Positions 22,901-34,900 of a DNA stretch of 64,000 nucleotides are shown one piece after another. The stretch comes from Strigops habroptila. Taxonomy: Eukaryota; Chordata; Aves; Psittaciformes; Psittacidae. The DNA is taken from positions 25,751,005 through 25,815,004 of the forward strand of contig NC_044301.2 in assembly GCF_004027225.2 (NCBI RefSeq). The letters run 5' to 3'. The stretch's first letter is position 1, and every line of letters starts with the position of its first letter. The position numbers were made by a program, and so were the translations under genes. A model generated the notes under the pieces. The model was not told where the DNA came from. It ran no database searches and saw only the letters and a program-made list of their open reading frames with translations.

Positions 22901-25900
22901 TCCAGTTGGCTGAGTGACTCATAATATTGTCTTTGTAGGGAAACCTTTCCTTCACAGCTGCCAAGAGCCACCTGCAAAGGCTGAGGGCTCATTTCTCTTT
23001 TGCAATCCCTTTGTCAGTTCCTCCTTCCCTAGCAAGTGATTCCAGCTTTCTGGCTTCCCTACTTTCTAGTTCATGACTGTCGGCCCCATTGTCCCAGCAT
23101 CGGAGCAACCAGGTGACAATGTGCTCCCCTGGAAGACGGGTGAAATCTTTTCGCATATTCCGCAGCATGGTTGAGGTCCGGGGTCGAGAAGTCGCCTCTT
23201 CTTTTTCCTGTGATTCCTTTATCAGTAACTCTTGTTGAGATGCTGTCCCCTGTAGTAAGTGCATTGGGTCTTCATCTTTCTTCACTGTATGAGTTGCTCT
23301 TTGTGCCTCTTGTTTGCTTTTCCCCTTGCTTACAGGGGCAACTGATATTGGCATGGATTGGTCAATTGGTTTAGCCGTGCTGTGTATCACTGTGGTTGGA
23401 GGGGCTGTGGTGTCTGTTGTCAGGGTTGGAGCAGCTGCTGTGCTTGGGGGTTGAGTAGCAGCAGCAGCAGGTGCATTGTCTCTTGTGTTCTGGGTTTCAG
23501 CAGCTGCTGTGCTTGTCACTGGGGTTGGTGTAGCTGCTGTAATTGAAGTTGGATTAGCTGCCTTGTCTGTTGTTTTGCCATCAGATCTGGAGACATCTTT
23601 TTCCCTTTGAAGGTGCTGGATATTGTTGAGCAGGGCTCTGTAGGCGTAGGCCAAGCCCTAGCACGTTGCCATGATTTGTCCCTCTCTGGTATAACCAGGA
23701 TGACAGCACACCTCATTTCAGTGTTTTTACTAGTTTTTCCGTATTTTGCACTTGTTCAGGGGTTAAGTTCCAAAGCATTGGAGGGGCCCACTGGCCTAGA
23801 TACTTGCCCATACTATCCCACACACCCTGCCACTCATGACTGTCCAGCCTCAGGGAAAATCTCTTGGTGGTCCTCCTATATCGTCGTCTAGCTGTAGACC
23901 AGACTCAAACTCGACACTGCTTAACTTTCGAGACCAGATGAGCTAGGGTGTTCTTAGGGTGGGATGGCTGTGGGTAAAACACACTCTCTATGTTTGCCTA
24001 CATGCTGATCCCCAGCACAATCAGCAGGCAGGTCTCAAGGGTATTCAAACGCCATCCAGAACCTTTGGAGTTCTTAAATGCTGCTGTAAATAGCCTGGTG
24101 GGGGTGCGGGTGGTGTATGGGAATGTCTCCTTTGTAGGCTGACCCCCTGAGGAAAAAAGATATGTAATAGCTAAAAAATTCCATTATATACCTACCAATG
24201 TATAGAGGTGATAACTATGCTGGGAGTGCAAGCCAGACCAGTTTCATGATCAATGAGTCTATTGCATTACAAGTCATTACCATGAAGTACAGGGAAACAA
24301 TAACCTTAGCCCAGGCCCCCCAGCTGATAAACACTAAAACAGCAAATACTGGCTCTAAGTAGGGTACGACATGCTGAAACTCTGAGATCAAGCGCAACAA
24401 CTCTGAGAGCCAATAAATCTGTATTGTGATGAGTGACTATTAATCCAAAACAATGAATGCTTATCACAAATACCATTAGACACACTTTGGTCAGATCTGT
24501 CGTTATCTCAACCCTTCGAGCCCCACGTTGGGCGCCACAAAGGACTGTAGTGGTTTAAACCCAGTCAGTAACTCAGAACCATGCAGCCACTCGCTCACTC
24601 CCCCCTTCTTCCTCTCCCTGCTACCGGAGGGATGGGGAGGAGAATCAAAAGAATGTAATTCCCACGGGTTGAGATAAGAACAGTCCAGTAACTAAGGTAT
24701 AATACAAACCTACTTCTGCTACCACCAATAATAATAATGATAAGGGAAATAACAAGGAGAGAGAGTACAGTTGCTCACCACCTGCTGTCTGATACTCAGC
24801 CCAACCGGAGCAGTGATCTGGGCCTTCCCGATAACTCCCCCCAGTTTATATACTGGGCATGATGTGCTGTGGTATGGAATACCCCTTTGGCTAGTTTGGG
24901 TCAGGTGTCCTGTCTCTGCTTCCTCCCAGCTTCCCCTCCTCCCTGGCAGAGCATGAGACTGAGAATGTCCTTGATCAGAGGAAACATTACTTGCCACGGC
25001 TAAGAACATGAGTGTTATCAGCACTGTTCCCAGACTAAAGTCAAAAACACAGCACTGCACCAGCTACTATGAAGGAGAAAAATGACTGCTCCTGCTGAAC
25101 CCAGGACATTGGTGCTCCAATCTTGTTTATGTTTTGGTGGCAAAATTTGGCTGTATCTTACCTCTTGATTTCTTCTTGTTATCCCCCACACCAGACAACA
25201 CGTCATTCCCCAAACACACACACACACCCACCCCCCACTCGCATGTGTACACTCTTGTGGCATTGGTGTAATGATCTTTACTGCAGCTGCAGAGTAGGCA
25301 AAACCGCGAGCCCAAAGAGATCAGAGAGTTGTATAATAGCTGCGTTGGAAGGGATTTATAGATGTTTTCTGGGTCTTCAAGGATGGAGGCTCTGCAACTT
25401 TCCTGGGCAGCCTTTTTCAGTGTTCAACCTCTGGAGATCTTTTAGGAACTGCATCTGCAGCTATATAATTGTTTTGGAGTGTTTTCTGGCAATAAATTTT
25501 AGAGGACTTTCCATAAAATCAGCCTTTGAGGTAACAACTGCTATATCCTTGCCCGTTGAAGCAAAACTTGGAGAGTCTTCAGAGACACCCTTTTGGAGAT
25601 TGTAATTTGTTTTCCATGCTTCTTTTAGCTCAAGGACAGATCATTGTTATATGCTCTATGCTACAAGCAAAGAATGACCCACACCAAATGCCTAAAAGAC
25701 AGTCTAAAACTCTCATGTAGTGAATAACAGTAATGTCTAGTATGTAATGATTTTTCTTTTTTTAAAACACAAGACTGGATATCATACATGGTTATAAACA
25801 GTATGGCTTTAGTCTAAGCATGTGATGTTCTTTGCAAAGTGGTAGTGTATGTGATGTTAACGTGTGAAGTACGGGGTCTCATTCCTAGGAAAACTGCAAT

Positions 25901-28900
25901 TAATTTAACATCTTTTTTTCAATGGATAATTCGCACATGGTGAAGTGTTAAAGTATGCATGAGAGTGACATTTTTGGATTGAAAAAGAAATGCTTTATGT
26001 GGTTGCTATTTAAGTTGTTTCTACAACATAAACCACCACTATATATGTCAGTCTTTATAGATCTTGCGGTATTACTGTTTTGTTTTGATAAATTCTGTTT
26101 GATAATCTGTCTGATGGACTATGAGCTGTAGTTCTTTAACTTCATTATGCTAATAAAATGTAACAAATTTCAGGACTTAAAGTAGTGAGAAATATAGTGA
26201 ATTGAAATTTAGAAATAATTTTCTAAATTTAGAAACTGATGTTAGACATGCAAACATGAGATTTCAGCTGATCTGATGAGATTTTTTTTAATATTATAGT
26301 TTGTGTCACTATATATAATTCTAGAAATAAAAACATGTATCTCTGTGTACACATGCATATGTATGTGTATATTAGAGCTGACTGCCTGTAATGGTTTCTG
26401 TGTTGTCCTCCACCTTTTCTTCTAATAATTCATTACTGGAGGATGTCCCCTATGTAGGTAAAATAATTTGTGAAAGAGATCTAAAATGGATCTCTAGCTT
26501 CTGCTTTGCATGGAGGTGTGCGCTGGTCAGAGTGGAAACTTACTCTTGACTTCTTAAAATGAATATAGGGAAAAAACCCCAAACCATATGTAGCTGATCT
26601 TCCAGGTTTGAGCAAAAGAGATGTAAGCAGTTCACATTTATGTGCCTCAGATAAATCTTTGTCTCAAACAGGGTATTTTATAGATCTGTAGAGTATATTT
26701 TCACTTTCTCTAGCATAGTTACATATTAATAATAATATGAGTTCTTTTAAGATCAGGGGAATACATTGGAATATACAAGCCTAGGTGAGCCAAAATATCT
26801 TTTCTTCGAAGTTATTCCTGAAGGTTTTCCTCTTCATAATAACCAAAAGATGTCACTCCTGAATAAGGTTGTTTCTTGGTTTGGTGTTTTTTGTTTTTCT
26901 TTTCAAAACACTGATCTAGAATGCTAAGCATGTTCACATTCTCTTGACACATTTTCTTTATCCCAAGTCAAGTATCATCTGTTTGTCTTGTGTCTTAATT
27001 TTTGGCTGGACCAGGTGTGATTTGTCCTCCCACGTAGGTGTAAAGATAGCATAGAAGTCAAAATGAGCAGGTTTTTTTTATATGCTAATTTGGCAGAAAC
27101 TTGATTGTGTATTCATGTGTAAATCATTAAATTGTTATCTCTGGGCAATTTGGTAATGTGATTCAAAGAAATCACTTCACAGTATGCACTGTAGCACAGA
27201 CCTTTATTGGCGCCGGGAGCACGTGGGGGTTCAAACCTCCATACATGTGTCCAAAGCACAGTAAATTTCAGGGGTTTTTTATACTTTACTTTTCCATCTT
27301 GATATAATTTTATCTAAAGCATCCACACATACAATTCGCTAAGTTACATAACTGTAGTTCTCTTATCCCACTGCACATTTTAGGGCTGCAACGACAGTCT
27401 ATTGGTTAGTATTAATCAGGATTCTTACAGATGTTTACCTTTTAGCTTAGTATTATTGATTAACTGCCAATACCTGTGAGCTATGTGCTTAGTTCTTCGT
27501 TCAAATTGTTATTGTATCTTACCATTAGGGATGTCCCTGCTTAGAAGCAATTTACAGAAGCAGATGCAAGCTGTCTACAGGGCCCAAGTTCTAATGCATT
27601 GCTTATTGTGCCTTACCAGAAGGGCAGTTCCCCACCCACAGAGGGGCCCTCTGCTAAGCGAGTGCAGTCATGTTTAAGTGCTGAGTCATACTCATGCTAA
27701 AAAGTAAAGTTATTTCAACTAAGGCCTAATGGCTTGGTCTCACATGCTTGTCAATACCACTGATTTGAAACCAGGTCCCCACACTGTGAGGACCATCCTT
27801 TGTGTAAAGAATACTGATAAATCTAATAACTTATATCTTTCTACTCAGGAATAGATGTATGTCTATCTTAATTGTGGACTACAAGCTAAGCTTCTTTCTG
27901 GATTTTTATGTTACACTTTACCATAACATTCCAGACCTGGTTAAATTGCAAGGATGCCTTTAATTCTGAAGCTTTGTGAATAATTTTGGGTCTTGTCTGG
28001 TGCCATCAGCTGTGATAGTGATCAGTAGGGCTAAAAGAAGCAAAACAAAGAAACTGTGCATTGCTAAAGGAAAGGATCCCATTTTGAAGGCTTACTAGGA
28101 GCTGCTGGAGGTCTGATGAGTAAGCAGCAGCCAAATTTTCTGTTATTTCTCAGAAGTGAATTAAAGAGACAATCCCCCAGAGTATCTTGGTGTTCTAGAA
28201 ATGGTTCAGTTGACAGCATGGATGCATTCTGTAACTAGATTATCTCAGTATTTCATTACTATGTCAAGCACAGATGCAGTGGCCTTTCTCGAGGATGAGA
28301 GCTATTTTTAGTTAAGGAAATAGGAATATTCAAATAGCTTAGAGGTTTATTTTAGTGCTTTGTGCATCATAACTATAGAAAGAGCTTAATGAGGAATCTT
28401 CTTGTTTCTCTAAGATCCACAGCTTTGCTCAGTTGTAGTTAAGGCAACTCAAAGGGGGCTGTGTCGTTTCAGCCACTTGGGATTCATTTGCAGACAACAC
28501 AGCAGCTTGTGCTGGCTTTCATCCAGCTTTGCTGCTGGTGAAACATGTCTCTTCACTGGCTTTGTACTCTCAGCTACACCACTAAAATCCTGTTCAGCCA
28601 GTTTTTCAAACTGGTGCTCGAACTCTGTCCTTCCCTCTCACCACCTCTTCTCCAAGAACTGTTTACTTTTCATGGAGGTAAATGTACAGAGCAGCTTGTT
28701 TGATTCTTCCTCTTCTCTGTTCAGTTTTTAATTTCAGTATTGAATATATTCCTTTAAATATGGAATGATTCATCAGAGCTCTACTAGAGAGACTGATCTG
28801 ATGGAATTAAGCAGTAAAGGGTGGAGGGTGACGCCAATACACTGTGGTTCTTGCAGTTGAAATGAGGGCTGGTTGCAAGATGCAAACAGTGGTAATTAAT

Positions 28901-31900
28901 GCTCTCTATAACTCTGTTGCTATGAAATTAGTAAATTAACAGGGAGACATGGTGTATGAGCTTGGTGGAGGAAGTCTTAAGGTGGGGCAGCTTTGCATGC
29001 TAAAGTGGGAGTGCTATGGAGGGCAGCATGAAGATGAATGACAGGAGGTAAATAGCTGAGATAGCTTTTATTACTGAAGTGAAGGAGATGTGGATGGAAT
29101 TTACAAAATGACAGAGTTGTGGACAGGTTGCTCAACATGTGAGAAAGAAAAATGTAATGTAAATCTGGCACTGGTCTTAACTTGTTCTTAGCTTGCTGCA
29201 TTTAGGTGTGTGCTGGTTCAAGACTGTTTTTTGAGATGCCACCTGAAATTTATAGTGGGGAAAAAGGAGGCCGAAGATGGCTTTTCCCCAGGAACGCTGA
29301 ATTGCTTAACTTTTTATTTCACTGTGGCTTCATAAACACATCTGCACTGGTTGCTTTAACTCCTTTTGATACATGTGATAGGCTGTATCTATTGCTTGAA
29401 AAACTTCTTCGGGGTCCAGTGTAATCTATCTATAGTAATGAGAGCTGGTCCACAGCTATGCTTTTCATACTTAACCTTTCCAGAATTTGGAGACATCTCA
29501 TGTAGATGAAAGAAGCCAGTTCAGGGTAATCTCAAATACCTGTCATTCCTCTGTGGTATGTTATGCTTGCTATTTTGTCCCATGTTCTTCTCCTGGGTAA
29601 ATCTTCCCATTCACACTCTGATACCTCATTCCTCAGTTAACCCATGTGATAGTTAAGCTGTTTTGGATAGGAAGCATTGCTTATGTCTTCTGACTATTCT
29701 TCCCACACTCCTTTTGCCACCTTCTGGAGCAGTACACCCTGAAGTTTGAGAAAAGGCTGTTTATGAAAATAAAAGTTTCTAAATAAGCACTGAGCAAGGC
29801 CTGCCAATGTTGTGGCAACTTTAAGCTGCTAGCCTCTAGTAAGAGAAGTAGAGAATTGTTTTGACATAGTGATTGTTCCAATTGGAAAGGAGTTTGCAAT
29901 GTTGAATGTTATCACTGACATCTAATAAATATGCAATGCAAATACTTAAGCTCAGTTGAAAATAAAAACAAATGCTGCCTCTCATGCCACCTTTAAACCT
30001 TAGTACACTTGGAGTGTTATTATTGGCTTATTGGTGTCCTTATGCAATATTTCAGTCTTGGTGTGTTCTCACCAGGGGCTTCTGAAAATAGCTGTGTTGT
30101 GTATCTGTCTTTTCAGCTGTACATTGTGTGGGAAACACCATCTGAAAAAAAGTGAATATTTTAGTGCAACAGACCTTATTTTTTTACCAATATAACTTAC
30201 GCTATTTGGCCTGAGCATTTTCTGCCTTGTCCAAACATTTTTCTCCTTTTGTTTTCTAACTTGAAGACTTATTAAACTACAGTTCTTAGGCTTTATTTGT
30301 AAAGCAGGAGGCTGCATGCATTTGCTGCTTCCCTCAGATTGTGTGTGTTGAATTTCTTCTTGTAGCTGATCTAAATAGCTCCCTAATTGCACTCTATATG
30401 GGCTCTTGTGCATCTTCAGAAACAGGAAGCACGGGGTACAAAGTTGAAGGTTTGGGGAGTGTTTTATTACTGTTCATCAGTAAGACTGTTTCCTTTTGGC
30501 AAGAATCCTTGTACACCTTCTGGAGGCTAATTCTATTGCCATTTTCAATCCCTTTTTACAAATATTTGCTTTCTACTGTGCCCAGAAGTTAAACCAGAAA
30601 GTAATAAGGTCCTGCATTTAGTAAGAAGGCGATTCTTATGTCTGTTATTGTAATGAGAATATTTGTTGTTGGTCTGTGACTGTGGCAGTCCCCAGAACTG
30701 CATTTCTGAAGTGTTTCCTTTTGACTCCTCTGGAATTTTCTTCTTTTTCTGGTGTTTACACATCAGCTGAGGTATTTTGAGCACTTTCAGATCTCAATTT
30801 TCTGACTTTAAACCACCCTTAAACAATGACTTGCCATATAGCTTCAGGTTCTTCAAGACTTCGACTTGTGGTAGGAATACAACCTGAACTAACAATCAGG
30901 AGGAAACTGGCTTTTTGATTCTGCAAGAGTTAGGGTTGGGTGTTTGGTTTTGTGTGCTTTGGTAGTGTGCAAAGAATTGCATTGTAAATATTTTTTTGTG
31001 GGGATATTTCACCCCTATTAAAATTCAAATATCTTCTGCTTGATATAAAATAACTTCATTTAATAGATACACGGATATAGGTAGAAATATGTCTATCTGT
31101 AAACTAAACAACTTAGACAAGATGCTGATGTGTCTCTCCTTACCCAGCTCTGCCCCTCAGTTCTCTGTCTTCATATGTAGTAGCCACTACTACAGCGTTT
31201 CTGAATTCAAATGGTAGTGGAACACTGGTTAGCTTTCCAAGCCTAGAAAGGGGCCTGAACTGGATTTGAGCAGTTATTTTGATATAAAGCCTAGGTAATC
31301 ATGTCTCTGCTCCTACTAAATCATGTTCAGTACATGATTTCTCCTTTGTGGAGCCTTACCTCTGGGACACAGATGCTGCAACATTAGTTTGCACAGTGAA
31401 TACTGTGTAGCTGCAGGATCAGATTGTTGGGACATCCTCTTTCCTGAGCAGAGAGTGTAACTATGTAAAGTGTTGATGATAAAACAAACCAACCCTCTTT
31501 CACCCCCCATACACAAGTTAAAAGACAGCATAAAGATATTGTCTGAATTTCAAGTCAACTTGTAATTTGCTTTTAGGGGTGGTGGTTTTGTAGTTGCAAG
31601 CTATTGTTGAGAGCAATGGGTGGCTACTTCATCATGAGGTTAATTATTGCTTTGTTTGTAAGGTGATGCTTTCCTGGGAGGGAGTAACATCAAGAGGGAA
31701 GCTTAGAATAATTATATCTGTCCCTTGGAAAGTTAGCTAACAAGCTACTATTTACTGATTTGATACATGTAGGTACTATAATACATTAGTTGACTATTAT
31801 GAACAAGGAATTTAACACTGGTATGGAGTAATAAAAGGCTTGAAATGTTGTAGAAGGATGGAAAATAACATTGAACAAGACAGACTGAGCCCTTTCCTCT

Positions 31901-34900
31901 TGAATTAACCTATTGGGGGTTATCCATCCTACAGGTAGGGAAAAGTTTTGTTTTAGCTAGTGTTTGTAACACTGTATCTCTACCAACAACTTTCATTGGC
32001 TTGGATCCAACTTGATTATAATTTCACTTTTGAAGGTATTAGACCACATTTGTTTGGCTTTTCTTAGCATATAATTTTTTTCTTTCAAATATTTCATAGC
32101 CTTTATTATAGTTAGTTCAGTTGTTGAACATTACCAGTATAATAGCATAACCTTTCATATGAACTAATAATTCAGCTGTATTGTCCTAATTGTTCTTTTT
32201 ACCATACTATTGGTTTTCTTATTTTCTATTCCACAAATGCATATAGATGCATTATCAGGAGCCCACACCTGTTCTCCATCGTTTGTTTGTTTGTGTGTTT
32301 GTTTTTGGGTTTTTTGGTGGTTTTTTTTTTTTTTTTTTTTTTTTGTTTGGGGGTTTTTTTTTTTTTTTTGTGGGTTGTGGTGGTTTGTTTTTTTTTTTTT
32401 TTGGTGTGTGTTTTTGTGTGTGTTTGTTTTTGTTTTAAGATAAAATAAGTGTTGTAGTGGTAAGTGGTTGTTCTATGGAATTATCTGTGTCAGTCAGTAC
32501 AATGAAATTTATCACTTTATTTTTCAGTTTAGTCAGCTGGTATCCAGTGATTTGAAAGTACTTGGAAGGAGCAATTATACACTCTGCAGTGATGGCCAGT
32601 TACTTATTCGACAAGTCCTCCACCCAGAAACTTCTAAGAAGGTATGAGATCAGAACTGATGCAGAAGGGCAGTAGTGTGTTTTAAGGGCATCAAAGAAGA
32701 TAACTTGGATGAGTTTGAGATGAGCAACACAATTCAATCTTGAGAACTATGGTGTTCCAAGAATATTTAAGATGATCCCCACCCTGTCTCAACCTTGAGT
32801 AGCAGAGTAGTTCTTGGCATTTGCTCTTGGAAGTCAGCTATGGTACTTGAGGACTCCCAAATGAGCATAATAAAGAGGAAAATTAGGAAAGAGAGGATAG
32901 AGACAGGAACAATACAAGTACTTTGAATTTTGGTTCTTGGGAAATGGAAGCAAAGGTACAGGTCTAACATCAGCAGAGGTGGTGGAGAATGGCAGTGGTT
33001 CTGCATCTGTATTTATTCAGTGGGAAGTATTGCTACAGCTTATTTGCTACTCTTGCATGAAGCAGGAGTTTCCACTTCAAGTTCCTGCGAGGGCTTAGAG
33101 CAGACTGTCTTGCACAGGGAGAAGAATCTTGCCTTTGTGTATGGTGGTGGCTCATGGGTTAGCCTGCTTGGCAGGGTCTGCAGGAACCCCACAGGAATGG
33201 GAGCTGCTGACATGAAAGGAGTTGACTGATCAGTTAGTTGTTTGGGGTTTTTTTGGGTTTTTTTGGTGGTTCCCCCCCCCCATGAGGTTATTGGCTCATG
33301 CTGAGTTTCTACAAATATTCATTTGGCATTTGTGTTGTATTAAAACATAACACTGACTTTTCATGAAAAGCACGTTTGTGTAGGGATGAAGCAAGAAAGG
33401 AAACAGGAATGATATTTAACATCCAAACATAATAGTGTTTGTGTTGTGTGGGTTTTTTTGTTTTGTTTGTTTTTGTTGTTTTTTTGGGGGGGGGGGTGGT
33501 AATTCTGTGTATTTCTCTTTTGAAACAAATGGATTAAAACAAAGCAAACACTGTAATGCTGTGGAAGAAATAATTGTCCATACCAGATCAAGGAATGGAT
33601 CTGATCAAGCGTTGAGTCTCTTAATACTGCATTTCTTTCTCTTTTTTTTCTTTTTCTCCTACAATGCTTTTTAATCTGCAAAAGTTTATTTCTTCCTGCA
33701 CATTAAATGTTAATAATCCTCAGACCTTGGCTCTTGCTTTTCCTACTCTTATAAGAAGCATTACCTTGTGACTTAATTCTTTACTTACAGAGGTGGGTGC
33801 TGTTTGACTAGACCAAAGACAAATTTCTGTATAGTAAAATAGTTTGAGAGGGAGAAAGTAGTGAATTAAGCCAGAATTATCTGGGTTTTATTCCTTGAAG
33901 AAACAAGCTAATGTTGGAGCGAAGGGCTACTTAAGCATTTGCTTAACAATCTTAGATAGTTAAAGTTCTTATCCAGTACAGGACAGTAACAAAGACATGT
34001 CTTTAAGTTGCTGGAAGATATTTTGTATGCTGTAACAATATTTATTTAAACTGTTATCATGTTTTGGTACAATATTGCTTTTCAGTGTAGCCTCAAAAGA
34101 GAAAATATAGTATCCTAAATGGGAGTACTTATAAAACAATGAAATGTAGATTTTTTTTCTTTTCTCTCTCTTTTTTTTTTTTTTCATTGTTGTTGTTTTT
34201 GTTCAGGGGGTGTGTGTGGTTTTTTGTTTTTTGTTTGGGGTTTTTTTTTTTTTGTTTTGTTCTTCCCAGCTGTTTTCTCCAGCTGTTTTGCGGGTCTGCC
34301 TCTGAGAAGCTTTTTGGGTTTGCTCATCTAGAGATCTAATTCTGTCAGGCTATGGAATTTGAACTGTGTTACAAAGGAATTAACTGGTCTATCATAGACA
34401 AGCTGATGACATAGAACTATGTGATTTTTTTATTTTTTTTTTTATTTTTTTTTTTTGAGACTGCCTCATTCAGTCCAAAAATATTAATCAGAATTTAAAG
34501 GAATGGTGTGTACAAAACAAACTTTTTTCCTGCCTTGTAGAACTTCCTGCTGTCAGATTGCTTCTATTCCTTTTATGATCTGCGCAAAGAATTTCACACT
34601 TGCTACCCTAGTTCAGCCGCCGTGAAAGATCAGAGTATCAAGACCATGGCAGAATGTATCCTTTTGCTGCAGCTTCTACACCAGAATCAATTATGCTTCC
34701 TTCAATTTTATCTCTGTGATCATTACAGGTTTTTATCTTTTGAACTTAAAATTGACAGGTAAAATAAGAAGGAATATTCACTTAAGTGTGCGTTTGGGGG
34801 AGCAGCTCTGCTTGTAATATATTTTTGTTTTCAATTTGAGTCTAACACTGAGTTCTAAACCATATTTAGTAAACTCACCAAGGAAAAACATCACTTATAT

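Larger units (their letters stand above)
18592..25108 (-). mobile_element. Provirus 1: env-less ERVL-like endogenous retrovirus, antisense in ESRP2 intron 2
   Basis: Minus-strand order is 5' LTR (25108-24546), primer-binding site, leader, 5S-like segment, gag, protease, reverse transcriptase, RNase H, integrase, a purine-rich tract and the first ~40 bp of a 3' LTR. No env frame lies between integrase and the LTR. Class III (ERVL-like) is inferred from pol, the absence of env and the 5-bp duplications of related solo LTRs. The genes are broken by frameshifts and stops, so the element is inactive. Most of the 3' LTR is missing, so no target duplication can be seen. Confidence 0.88.

Noticed and set aside
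32210..32443. Phe/Gly/Val-rich frames before exon 3
   Set aside because: Composition artefact of the G/T-only tract.
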